Assembly: GCA_035513215.1 (NCBI GenBank)
Contig: DATKCK010000042.1
Location: 1 to 12,789 of the forward strand
Direction of reading: 5' to 3'
Source of the DNA: DATCZB01 sp035513215
GTDB lineage: Bacteria; Pseudomonadota; Gammaproteobacteria; Steroidobacterales; Rariloculaceae
Length of the DNA stretch: 12,789 nt
Part shown: in pieces, positions 5,957-12,491 of the stretch
Numbering within the stretch: position 1 is the first letter of the stretch
Layout of the letters: the number at the start of each line of letters is the position of its first letter
Position numbers and translations under genes: made by a program
Notes under the pieces: model-generated
Database searches by the model: none
Told to the model about the DNA's origin: nothing
Seen by the model: the letters and a program-made list of their open reading frames with translations, nothing else

Positions 5957-7588
5957 ATGCCACAGAACAGTAAAAACGGACGATCGCTTGCCACTCCGCT
6001 GGCAATGATGCTGCTCGCCGGCGCGGCCATCGTAGTGCTGTGGGCTGCAATGCGACGTGACCACGAGACGCGCGTTGCGGACATCGTCGAGGCCGTCTCG
6101 TACGCGGCCCGGAGCGAGATGGCCAGGCAGCTTATCGGCCAGTTTCGCGCCTTTGACCTCGTCCGCAGCTTCTGGTCGGAGTACGCATTGACACCGGTCG
6201 AGCAGTGGGAGGCCGATGCATCAATCGAGATCGACCATTTCGACGGTCTGGAAGTCATCGCGTGGGCCGAACGCGAAGGCCCCCGCTTCTTCTCTGCCGG
6301 ACCGCAGATTGCGCTCAGCCACACGCCGTCCGACGAGGAATGGGCGATGATTCAGGACTCGATCGAGGCAGCTTTCGGCGTCGAGGAGGAGACCATCATC
6401 GATCCGGTCCTCGACAGCGAGGGACATGCCGTCATGCGCTTGTATCTTCCCGTCGAAGACAGCGAGCGGGAAGCGGTCATGATTGCGATCATCGATGTCA
6501 CGGATCAGATCGACGCTTTGCTCGCAGACCATTCGCCCGGCTACGATATTTTTGCTTCATGCTGTAACGGGGTCGAGCTCTTCCGTACCGGCGAGTTCGA
6601 CGCCGACATCCCCGAGTCCTGGATAAGAGGCGGCCTCATCGAACCGATAGACGGCGTGCTCTTCAGTATCCAGCATCAGCCATCGACGCAACTGGCCTCG
6701 GACTTCCGTCCGTGGGCCCTCAATACCGTGCTCGTCGTCGGCCTTGCGCTGGCACTTGCCATAGGCACGATCACCTACCATAGCAGGCGCGCCGACGAGC
6801 GGGCCCGCGCGGCGCGGATCGCCGAACGCCAGGTGCGCACGCTGAACGAGGAGCTCGAGCGAAGGGTCGAGCAGCGCACGCGAGAGCTGAACGACGCCCT
6901 GTCGGATCTGAATACGATCGGCCTCTCGGTCGCGCACGACGTCCGAACGCCGCTCAATGCAGCCGGACTGACGATCGAGAGCCTGTTGGCGGTCAACGGC
7001 GGCGACGATCGGGCCGCCTTCCAGCTCAATCGCGTCAAGTCGGGTCTCGAGCAGATCAATACCATTCTCGAGCGCCTGATGGCTCTTTCGAGCGTTTCTG
7101 CCTTTGAGGCCGAACGCCGACAGACCGATCTGGAGCAGCTCGCCCGTCAGGTCGGCGGTGAGCTGATCGGGGAGGGTCAAGCGATGCTGACGGTCGGCGA
7201 GCTCCCGGCCGCCTGCGTCGATCCGACGATGGCGCATATCCTGCTGACCAATCTGATCGGTAATGCGATCAAGCACTCGGCGCCCGACGGCGCTGCTCGG
7301 GTTGAAATTGGCGCCCGCCGCGATGGCGATGTGACGGCCTATTTCGTCCGTGACCATGGCGCGGGAATCGACCCGGGGGTCCGCGACGAGCTATTCAAGC
7401 CCGCCCCGGCGCGACGCGATCCGTCCCGGACCCGCGACGGGACGGGTCTCGGCCTCGGCCTGGCCATCGCTGCGCGTGTCTGCGCGCAACACGGCGGTGC
7501 TATCTGGGTCGAAGAGACCGACGGTGGCGGCGCGACGTTCTGCTTCCGCCTGCCGGACGGCGAGCCGGAGCGAGGCTCCCCCGACTGA
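5957..7588 (+). CDS. Membrane sensor histidine kinase
   Basis: 543 residues from ATG 5957; the reading frame is open from 5879, but the 26 extra residues are polar and would precede the membrane anchor oddly. TM1 at about 12-31, a roughly 220-residue periplasmic sensor with no recognised fold, TM2 at about 255-274, a coiled coil at 277-320, then the kinase core: H-box SVAHDVRTPLNA with phospho-His 327, N-box NLIGNAIKH (432-440), DHGAGI (466-471) and GTGLGLGLAI (495-504). It autophosphorylates in response to an unknown periplasmic signal and passes phosphate to a receiver. The regulator at 4152-5477, divergent and next to it but for a pseudogene, is the likely partner. The DUF1840 sigma-54 promoter begins 22 bases after its stop. 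Confidence 0.92.
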   Translation: MPQNSKNGRSLATPLAMMLLAGAAIVVLWAAMRRDHETRVADIVEAVSYAARSEMARQLIGQFRAFDLVRSFWSEYALTPVEQWEADASIEIDHFDGLEVIAWAEREGPRFFSAGPQIALSHTPSDEEWAMIQDSIEAAFGVEEETIIDPVLDSEGHAVMRLYLPVEDSEREAVMIAIIDVTDQIDALLADHSPGYDIFASCCNGVELFRTGEFDADIPESWIRGGLIEPIDGVLFSIQHQPSTQLASDFRPWALNTVLVVGLALALAIGTITYHSRRADERARAARIAERQVRTLNEELERRVEQRTRELNDALSDLNTIGLSVAHDVRTPLNAAGLTIESLLAVNGGDDRAAFQLNRVKSGLEQINTILERLMALSSVSAFEAERRQTDLEQLARQVGGELIGEGQAMLTVGELPAACVDPTMAHILLTNLIGNAIKHSAPDGAARVEIGARRDGDVTAYFVRDHGAGIDPGVRDELFKPAPARRDPSRTRDGTGLGLGLAIAARVCAQHGGAIWVEETDGGGATFCFRLPDGEPERGSPD

Positions 7589-7611
7589 TCGCGCACGGCC
7601 CGGCTCCGGCT
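7563..7611. repeat. 9-bp inverted repeat spanning the kinase stop codon and touching the -24 box
   Basis: AGCCGGAGC (7563-7571) and GCTCCGGCT (7603-7611) are perfect complements 31 bases apart. The right arm overlaps the first two bases of the sigma-54 site at 7610. A folded transcript could act as a kinase-gene terminator; as DNA it could position a regulator. No T tract. Confidence 0.4.
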
Positions 7612-7626
7612 GGCACGTGACTTGCA
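7610..7626 (+). promoter_or_regulatory. Sigma-54 promoter of the DUF1840 operon
   Basis: CTGGCACGTGACTTGCA is a full match to TGGCAC-N5-TTGC, with GG at 7612-7613 and GC at 7624-7625. Predicted start is near 7637, 29 bases before the ATG at 7666. Confidence 0.92.
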
Positions 7627-7665
7627 ATACTTCGTCCAGACAGGTTGGAAGAAGTTTAGGTAAGC

Positions 7666-7983
7666 ATGTTGGTTACCTTCGAGACCAAAGCCTATCCGCC
7701 GATCACGATGTTCGGCGAAGTTGCCCGCAGGCTGCTGAAGATGATGGGAATGAGCGGGGATGTCCCGGGCGCCCTGAAGGGGGGCGACGTCGGCGAGGCG
7801 CTGACGCGCCTGCGCTCGAGCCTCGCGAGGCTCGAGCCGGATACGAGCGATATCCAGGCGCGCGACGAAGACGAGGAAGAGCCTCCGGTCAGCCTGACCC
7901 TCCGCGCCTTCCCGCTGCTCGAGCTGCTGTCGCTCGCGTACGAAAATCGATACGACGTGATCTGGACGGAGAGAAGCCCATGA
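7666..7983 (+). CDS. DUF1840 family protein
   Basis: 105 residues. It opens with MLVTFETKAYPPITMFGEVA and continues with RRLLKMMG, the family's N-terminal pattern (MLxTFxSKAxxxxxMFxDxA). The middle is a helical stretch EALTRLRSSLARLE; the C-terminal part, SLTLRAFPLLELLSLAYENR, is also typical. Soluble, cytoplasmic, no known activity. AGG stands 5 bases before the ATG, with GGAAG further up. It is the first gene under a perfect sigma-54 promoter and its stop overlaps the next start by ATGA, so the two genes are translationally coupled. Confidence 0.85.
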   Translation: MLVTFETKAYPPITMFGEVARRLLKMMGMSGDVPGALKGGDVGEALTRLRSSLARLEPDTSDIQARDEDEEEPPVSLTLRAFPLLELLSLAYENRYDVIWTERSP

Positions 7984-8258
7984 ATCCCACTGGCGCGCCG
8001 GGCGCCGAACGACCCGACAACCCGATGACAGTGCTCGATCGCGGAGACCTCACCATCGATGACAAGATCGCGCTCTTAAAGGACTGGCACTTGGATCTGA
8101 CCGAACGAATGACCGCGACAGACGAGAATATGCGCGGGACGCAAGACCACGGCCGACTGGCCGAGCAACTCCGTCATGTGTCCCAAGCACTCGGAATCCT
8201 CGTCGATTCGCGGAAAGAAAGTCCCCGAGACGATAGTCCCGGGGCTCTCCGTCAGTGA
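7980..8258 (+). CDS. Small conserved-looking protein coupled to DUF1840
   Basis: 92 residues, not assigned to a family. The core at about 23-75 is helical and charged (LTIDDKIALLKDWHLDLTER, then MTATDENM and LAEQLRHVSQAL), with unstructured ends. No membrane segment or cysteine. The ATG overlaps the DUF1840 stop (ATGA), which fixes the start and implies a shared role or stoichiometry. The pattern of a short two-helix core with DENM is like small hypothetical proteins seen beside stress genes, but I cannot name one with certainty. Its last 7 bases overlap the convergent gene ending at 8252, and its 3' end contains that gene's terminator hairpin. Confidence 0.75.
   Translation: MNPTGAPGAERPDNPMTVLDRGDLTIDDKIALLKDWHLDLTERMTATDENMRGTQDHGRLAEQLRHVSQALGILVDSRKESPRDDSPGALRQ
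8210..8244 (-). terminator. Terminator of the small charged-protein gene
   Basis: On the minus strand CCCCGGGAC, loop TATC, GTCTCGGGG forms a 9-bp stem with one G-U pair, 7 bases after the stop codon at 8252, followed by ACTTTCTTTCC. On the plus strand the same repeat has an A-C mismatch, so it suits the minus transcript better. It is buried in the 3' end of the convergent gene. Confidence 0.6.
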
Positions 8259-8446
8259 CGGGCCCTGGATCTGCCTTTCTCTTCCGCGGCCATTGCCTCT
8301 TCCCGATCCTTCTTTCTCGGCAGTGCTTCCTCGGCAAGCCGTTCGCGTTCCTGTTCAGTCGTGTTCTCGACCGTCTCTCGAACACCCCTGCGATAGCGTC
8401 GGTCCGCTTCACGATTGCCTTCGCCTTTTGATTCCTTCCTGGGCAT
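8252..8446 (-). CDS. Small highly charged protein
   Basis: 64 residues, extremely charged (roughly half K, R, D or E) with no hydrophobic segment and probably a long single helix. The segment GEGNREADRRYRRGVRETVE resembles a widespread short proteobacterial hypothetical family built around GN-x-x-A-x-R-x-Y; no function is known to me. AAAGGAG lies 8 bases before the ATG at 8446, which selects this start over the longer reading from 8749. A perfect sigma-54 promoter stands 64 bases upstream and a terminator follows, so it is a monocistronic unit. Unlike its neighbours it would be a soluble, possibly nucleic-acid- or protein-binding peptide (inference from charge). Confidence 0.75.
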   Translation of the reverse strand: MPRKESKGEGNREADRRYRRGVRETVENTTEQERERLAEEALPRKKDREEAMAAEEKGRSRARH

Positions 8447-8509
8447 CGACGTTCTCCTTTCGTTGCATTGAGGTCCCGATCCAAATCGGACGGCACCTTT
8501 CATCATGGA

Positions 8510-8526
8510 GGCAAATCTCGTGCCAG
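8510..8526 (-). promoter_or_regulatory. Sigma-54 promoter of the small charged-protein gene
   Basis: Minus-strand reading CTGGCACGAGATTTGCC matches TGGCAC-N5-TTGC fully, GG at 8524-8523 and GC at 8512-8511. Predicted start near 8499, leader about 53 bases. A 5-2-5 inverted repeat GTCGC-GA-GCGAC lies at 8555-8566, upstream. Confidence 0.88.
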
Positions 8527-8611
8527 CAGCCGGAGCGCATACGCGCAAGCATCGGTCGCGAGCGACATCGCCATAGAGGCGCGTAATGCGCCGGCGCTGC
8601 TGAATGTGAGC

Positions 8612-8688
8612 AAAAAAATACACTCCGACCGACCTGCCTGTTGCGGGGGGAGCCGCGAGATGGGAGCAGACCGGCCGGAGTGTGTAGC
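8612..8688 (-). ncRNA. Candidate sigma-54-dependent hairpin small RNA, about 77 nt
   Basis: From the start predicted by the promoter at 8699-8715 the transcript would begin GCUAC, then form an 18-bp stem (8683-8666 with 8637-8620) of Watson-Crick pairs plus three G-U pairs, a 28-base loop, and after one A a run of seven U (8618-8612). The stem keeps pairing through G-U exchanges. The loop is C-rich: UCCC at its start and a six-C run, with a possible 4-bp inner hairpin GCGG/CCGC. That exposes C-rich sequence able to pair with G-rich ribosome binding sites. No convincing ORF lies inside. Not recognised as a known RNA family. It could instead be only a terminator, but no gene lies between the promoter and the hairpin. 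Confidence 0.7.
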
Positions 8689-8698
8689 TGGAGATCCT

Positions 8699-8715
8699 TG
8701 CAGTTTTCATGCCAA
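8699..8715 (-). promoter_or_regulatory. Sigma-54-like promoter of the hairpin RNA
   Basis: Minus-strand reading TTGGCATGAAAACTGCA. GG (8713-8712) and GC (8701-8700) have the correct 12-base offset; departures are T for C at the end of the -24 box and C for T at the first base of the -12 box. The predicted start near 8688 falls 5 bases before the 18-bp stem, which supports it. Confidence 0.7.
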
Positions 8716-8745
8716 CGGATCGGAGCGCACCACGAGCAACTCGAA

Positions 8746-8868
8746 TCAATCCTCGTCATCATCCTCCTGGGCTGCCTCGTGACCGATGGCCGCTCCGGCG
8801 GTGCCAGCGGCGAGATACCCGCATGCGGTCTGCGTAACTCGTCGGTGGTGAGCGAAACGGCTGGGCAT
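8746..8868 (-). CDS. Possible 40-residue peptide with glycine-zipper-like core
   Basis: ATG at 8868 is preceded by GGAG at a spacing of 9. The product has a basic start (MPSRFAHHRR), a small-residue core GYLAAGTAGAAIGHEAAQ and an acidic tail EDDDED. GxxxGxxxG-type spacing in the core suggests a membrane or self-associating helix, though it is short and only weakly hydrophobic. No promoter was found. It ends 31 bases before the sRNA promoter on the same strand. It may be a real small protein or chance. Confidence 0.4.
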   Translation of the reverse strand: MPSRFAHHRRVTQTACGYLAAGTAGAAIGHEAAQEDDDED

Positions 8869-8954
8869 CGACGTCCGCTCCAGAATCGGTAAGCGTATTG
8901 CAATTTTTGCTAGGTCGCGCCGCCGCTCCGCGGCCGCGATTCCGGTGTCGAGGT

Positions 8955-8971
8955 GTGGCATGAAGTTTGCT
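8955..8971 (+). promoter_or_regulatory. Sigma-54 promoter without a clear gene
   Basis: GTGGCATGAAGTTTGCT: GG at 8957-8958, GC at 8969-8970, one departure (T for C ending the -24 box). Predicted start near 8982. The next 140 bases hold no convincing gene; a hairpin GCCGAC/GTCGGC (8991-8996 with 9011-9016) and a weak stem followed by five T near 9043 could mark a short RNA. Otherwise it gives a long leader to the MgtC-like gene. Confidence 0.7.
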
Positions 8972-9094
8972 GGATACTCGACCTTTACTGGCCGACCCGA
9001 GTCCGTGAGTGTCGGCGACCGCTGCCCAGAGATTGGAATGGTTTTTCGACGCTTGAATATCCGTCCGCGATAGCGGGCCGCCGCATAGCAACGG

Positions 9095-9111
9095 CTGGCA
9101 CAGCACTTGCA
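9095..9111 (+). promoter_or_regulatory. Sigma-54 promoter of the MgtC-fragment/M48 protease unit
   Basis: CTGGCACAGCACTTGCA is a full match to TGGCAC-N5-TTGC, with GG at 9097-9098 and GC at 9109-9110. Predicted start is near 9122, one base before the GTG at 9123 that opens the downstream frame. Confidence 0.9.
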
Positions 9112-9122
9112 GGCGTTGCTGC

Positions 9123-9344
9123 GTGGACATCATCGACACCAACTGGACCCAGCAGCTCGAGGTGGTTGGTAAGGTTGTGATCGCCGGGTTTCTCGGCGGC
9201 CTGATCGGCCTCGAGCGCGAGCTGGCCAATCGGCCGGCGGGCCTGCGCACGCATGCGATTCTGGCCGCCGCCACGGCTCTGCTCGTCGGATTCTCTGATC
9301 TGCTCGTCGATCATTTTGTCGGCGAGACACCCGGCGACCCATAA
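9123..9344 (+). CDS. Truncated MgtC/SapB-like membrane protein (N-terminal part only)
   Basis: 73 residues. Residues 15-45 contain VVIAGFLGGLIGLERE and RPAGLRTHAIL, the signature opening of the MgtC/SapB membrane family; a second hydrophobic segment follows (AAATALLVGFSDLLV). Family members are at least about 130-230 residues with four or five membrane segments; here translation stops at TAA after ETPGDP and no family sequence continues in another frame, so only two segments remain. The start is uncertain: GTG 9123 lies at the predicted transcription start and has no ribosome site; in-frame GTG 9162 is an alternative. The M48 gene begins 13 bases after the stop. It may be a decayed gene or a genuine two-helix mini-protein. 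Confidence 0.65.
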   Translation: MDIIDTNWTQQLEVVGKVVIAGFLGGLIGLERELANRPAGLRTHAILAAATALLVGFSDLLVDHFVGETPGDP

Positions 9345-9356
9345 AGGAGATCGACA

Positions 9357-10784
9357 ATGAATGCTCGTGTACCAAAGCTGGCTATCGTGCCGGCGATCGC
9401 GATCCTTGCAAGCTGTGCGATCAATCCTGTCACCGGTGAGCCCGAGCTCGCTCTCGTATCCGAGTCTCAGGAGATCGCGCTCGGCCGCGATGCGGCCCGG
9501 GACGTGCGCGAGACAATCGGGCTCGTCGACGACGAGGCTCTACAGCGATACGTCGCGAGCGTCGGACAAAGCCTGGCCGGCGCCAGTGAGCGCCCGGACC
9601 TGCCGTGGGAGTTTCACGTAGTGGACGATCCGACGCCGAATGCCTTCGCGCTGCCGGGCGGATTCATCTTCCTGACGAGAGGCCTGATGAGCATGATGAA
9701 CTCCGAAGCTGAGCTCGCCGCGGTGCTGGGCCACGAGATCGGCCACGTCACGGCCAGGCATTCCGTTGCCCAGATGAGTCGGGCGCAGCTCGCCCAGCTC
9801 GGTCTGCAGGTCGGCTCCATCGTCTCGCCGGAGATTGCCGAGATCGGCGATCTGGCGAGCACCGGAGTCGGCTTGCTGTTCCTGAAGTACGGGCGTGATG
9901 ACGAGCGGCAAGCCGATGAGCTCGGCTTCCGATACATGCTCACGCAACGCTATGACGTCAGCGAGATGGCGGACGTATTCGAAGCGCTGGCAGCCTCGGG
10001 AGAGCTTGCCGGACGCAGCTCCGTCCCGACCTGGCTCGCAAGCCACCCGAGCGAGCCGGACCGAATCGCGGCGGTGCGAAGACGCGTCGATGCGCTCGAT
10101 CAAGCTCCGGCCGACCTCAGGACCAATTCGGCCGCCTATCTCGAGCGGATCGACGGCCTGGTGTACGGGGACGATCCGAGGGCTGGTTACTTCGCGGACG
10201 GGAAGTTCATCCATCCGGACCTTGACTTCCAGTTCGACGTCCCCAACGAGTGGCAGAAGCAGAACCTGAGGACAGCCGTCCGGGCCGTGAGCCCGAACCA
10301 GGATGCGGCGCTCATGCTGACCGTGGAGCCCGGCAGCCCAGACGAAGCGGCGGCACGATTGCTCTCGGAAGACGGGATCGAGCCGCTCGGTTCGGATCGC
10401 TCGCGCATCAATGGCCAAACCGCCGTGATCAGCCGGTTTCGAGCACAGGCGCAGGGAGGCACGATCGAAGGTCTCGTTGCCCATATCGATGCCGGCGCCG
10501 GGTCCTATCGACTCGTGACGTATGCGATGTCGTCGAGCTTCGGCAGCTACGGCGGCCTGTTCGAGCAAATCATCGACAGCTTCTCCGGCGTCACGAATGC
10601 GGATCTCGTCGACGTCGAGGTCCAACGCGTCCAGATCGTCCGCCTGGAGCAGGATATGACGTTGGCGGAATTCGCTAACCGCTTTCCGTCGGGAATTCCC
10701 CTGGAGGAACTTGCGGTCATCAATCAGGTCTCCGGCGCCGACAGCACGCTGCCAGCCGGAACCGAAGTCAAGCGCGTCGTATAG
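9357..10784 (+). CDS. M48-family metalloprotease lipoprotein
   Basis: 475 residues. A signal segment ends in the lipobox LASC (Cys 20), so the protein is a periplasm-facing lipoprotein. The zinc motif HEIGH lies at 126-130 with the third ligand in DDERQAD (Glu 183); NAFALPGGFIF precedes it as usual in BepA/LoiP-like M48 enzymes. After about residue 260 comes a domain common to long M48 proteins, ending in a LysM-like segment (about 425-475: TLAEFANRF ... LEELAVINQ ... LPAGTEVKRV) that may bind peptidoglycan. Such proteases remove misfolded outer-membrane proteins. AAAGGAG 8 bases before the ATG fixes the start. It is most simply co-transcribed with the MgtC fragment from the sigma-54 site at 9095. 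Confidence 0.93.
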   Translation: MNARVPKLAIVPAIAILASCAINPVTGEPELALVSESQEIALGRDAARDVRETIGLVDDEALQRYVASVGQSLAGASERPDLPWEFHVVDDPTPNAFALPGGFIFLTRGLMSMMNSEAELAAVLGHEIGHVTARHSVAQMSRAQLAQLGLQVGSIVSPEIAEIGDLASTGVGLLFLKYGRDDERQADELGFRYMLTQRYDVSEMADVFEALAASGELAGRSSVPTWLASHPSEPDRIAAVRRRVDALDQAPADLRTNSAAYLERIDGLVYGDDPRAGYFADGKFIHPDLDFQFDVPNEWQKQNLRTAVRAVSPNQDAALMLTVEPGSPDEAAARLLSEDGIEPLGSDRSRINGQTAVISRFRAQAQGGTIEGLVAHIDAGAGSYRLVTYAMSSSFGSYGGLFEQIIDSFSGVTNADLVDVEVQRVQIVRLEQDMTLAEFANRFPSGIPLEELAVINQVSGADSTLPAGTEVKRVV

Positions 10785-10790
10785 CAAACG

Positions 10791-10843
10791 GCCCGTATAG
10801 CGTATGGGCAGAACGGGAACGCGCCCCACTTGTTCAGCCCATA
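10791..10843 (+). terminator. Competing hairpins after the protease gene
   Basis: TATGGGC (10803-10809) can pair with GCCCGTA just upstream (10791-10797, one G-U pair, 5-base loop) or with GCCCATA downstream (10837-10843, perfect, 27-base loop). The two folds exclude each other. No U tract follows either, so this may be an attenuator-like or merely a stabilising element before the next gene. Confidence 0.4.
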
Positions 10844-10856
10844 GCCGGCTGCCACA

Positions 10857-12422
10857 ATGACTTGTATCCAAGCGCGATATCTATCGGTGCCCGATCCCCA
10901 CGCCACACCTCGCCCCGCCGACCGCGACGGCCCTGATGTCACGGAGCTGCACGAGACCCAGCGGCTGCGGGCGCTGCTTGCATGCATCGTCGAGTCCTCC
11001 GACGACGCGATCGTCAGCAAGTCGCTCGACGGAATCGTCACCTCGTGGAATGCGGCGGCCGAGCGGATATTCGGCTACACCGCCGATGAGATGATCGGCC
11101 GGCCGATCAACGTGATCATTCCGCCGGAGCTGCAGGAAGAGGAAGTATCCATTCTCCAGCGGCTTCGCAACGGCGAACGAATCGCTCACTTCGAAACCGT
11201 GCGCGTCGCCAAATCCGGGCGCCGGATAGACATGTCGCTGACGATCTCGCCGCTGCTCGACTCGGAAGGCCGGATTTTCGGCGCATCCAAGGTTGCGCGC
11301 GACACTACCGAGCAGCGCGCCGCCGAGGAGGCACTGAAGGAGGCCGATCGCCGCAAGGACGAATTCATCGCGATGCTCGCGCACGAGCTCCGAAACCCGC
11401 TGGCGCCGATCGGCAACACGCTCGAGATCCTGAAGCAAAAGGGCGCGGCCCCGCACGAGACAGAAACGATCGAACGCCAGCTCGGCCATCTGGTACGGCT
11501 CGTCGACGACCTTCTCGATGTAGACCGGATCACTCGAGGCAAGGTCGCGATCGTCCGCGAACGGGTCGAGCTCGCAGACGTGGTGCGCCAGGCTGTCGAG
11601 ACCTGCGGTTCGTTGCCCGAGCGTTCGGATCGGCGGCCGACCGTCGATCTGCCCGATACGCCGATCTATCTTCATGCCGATTCCGTCCGCTTGACGCAGG
11701 CCCTCGGCAACCTGCTCAATAACGCATTGAAGTATACCGAGCCGGACGGTCGAGTCTCACTGACTGCCCGTCTCGACGACGAGACAGTCACCGTCGCTGT
11801 CAAGGACGACGGTATCGGCATTGCGACTGAGAACCTTTCGTGCATCTTCGATCTGTTTACACAAGTGGACGACTCGCCCGAACGCGCGCAAAAAGGGCTC
11901 GGTGTCGGCCTCACACTGGCCAAACGGATGGTCGAGATGCACGACGGCACGATCGAAGCAATCAGCAATGGGCGTGGGGGCGGGAGCGAATTCGTCATAC
12001 GGCTGCCGATCCTGGAAGTGGCCGCGGGACCGGTACCTGCGCCGACTGCCGTTAAGCATTCGGCCAAGCCGCGCAGAATACTGGTCGTCGACGACAATGA
12101 GGATTCCGCGACATCGCTCGCGACATTGCTCGAGCTCAAAGGACACGAAACACACACGGCCAGCGACGGCCTGGCCGCGCTGTCGGTCGCCGCGCGTACG
12201 CACCCCGATGTCGTGCTGCTCGACATCGGCTTGCCGCACAAGAACGGCTACGAAGTCTGCCGCGAAATTCGGCGCGAGGCCTGGGGCGAAGACGTTCTGA
12301 TCATCGCCGTTACGGGGTGGGGTCAGGAACAAGACCGGCGTCAGTCCGAGGACGCGGGTTTCAACGGGCATCTGATCAAGCCGATCGACTTCATCGCGCT
12401 GAGCTCGTTCCTCGATCCGTAG
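10857..12422 (+). CDS. Cytoplasmic PAS hybrid histidine kinase with C-terminal receiver
   Basis: 521 residues, no membrane segment. PAS domain at about 38-152 (SSDDAIVSKSLDGIVTSWN then GYTADEMIGRP and a PAC end VARDTTEQR), a DHp helix pair with H-box LAHELRNPLAPI (phospho-His 176), ATPase core with NLLNNALKYT (285-294), DDGIGI (317-322) and GLGVGLTLAK (357-366), then a receiver at about 407-521 with D456 and K508. No helix-turn-helix or Hpt follows, so phosphate must be passed by another protein; the H-box protein at 1737-2663 is a possible partner (speculative). The start lacks a good ribosome site; a GTG at 10887 is an alternative. No sigma-54 site was seen upstream. Confidence 0.92.
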   Translation: MTCIQARYLSVPDPHATPRPADRDGPDVTELHETQRLRALLACIVESSDDAIVSKSLDGIVTSWNAAAERIFGYTADEMIGRPINVIIPPELQEEEVSILQRLRNGERIAHFETVRVAKSGRRIDMSLTISPLLDSEGRIFGASKVARDTTEQRAAEEALKEADRRKDEFIAMLAHELRNPLAPIGNTLEILKQKGAAPHETETIERQLGHLVRLVDDLLDVDRITRGKVAIVRERVELADVVRQAVETCGSLPERSDRRPTVDLPDTPIYLHADSVRLTQALGNLLNNALKYTEPDGRVSLTARLDDETVTVAVKDDGIGIATENLSCIFDLFTQVDDSPERAQKGLGVGLTLAKRMVEMHDGTIEAISNGRGGGSEFVIRLPILEVAAGPVPAPTAVKHSAKPRRILVVDDNEDSATSLATLLELKGHETHTASDGLAALSVAARTHPDVVLLDIGLPHKNGYEVCREIRREAWGEDVLIIAVTGWGQEQDRRQSEDAGFNGHLIKPIDFIALSSFLDP

Positions 12423-12491
12423 CGCAGCCCACCGCCGAGTTCACGGCGACTTACCCGGCTCCGGCCGTCTGTTGCGAGGCTCCCGTCCGCG

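Noticed and set aside
5998..6015. Sigma-54-like match TGGCAATGATGCTGC
   Set aside because: It lies inside the start of the sensor kinase gene, encodes its first membrane helix and has weak boxes.
8795..8812. Minus-strand TGGCAC followed at the right distance by GC
   Set aside because: The -12 box reads GAGC without TT, and it falls within the 40-codon ORF with nothing suitable downstream.
8953..9180. 75-codon plus-strand ORF over the orphan sigma-54 site
   Set aside because: It starts inside the promoter, upstream of the predicted transcript start, and has no ribosome site or recognisable features.
9540..10871. 443-codon minus-strand ORF
   Set aside because: It is antisense to the M48 protease, which has its zinc motif, lipobox and ribosome site on the plus strand.
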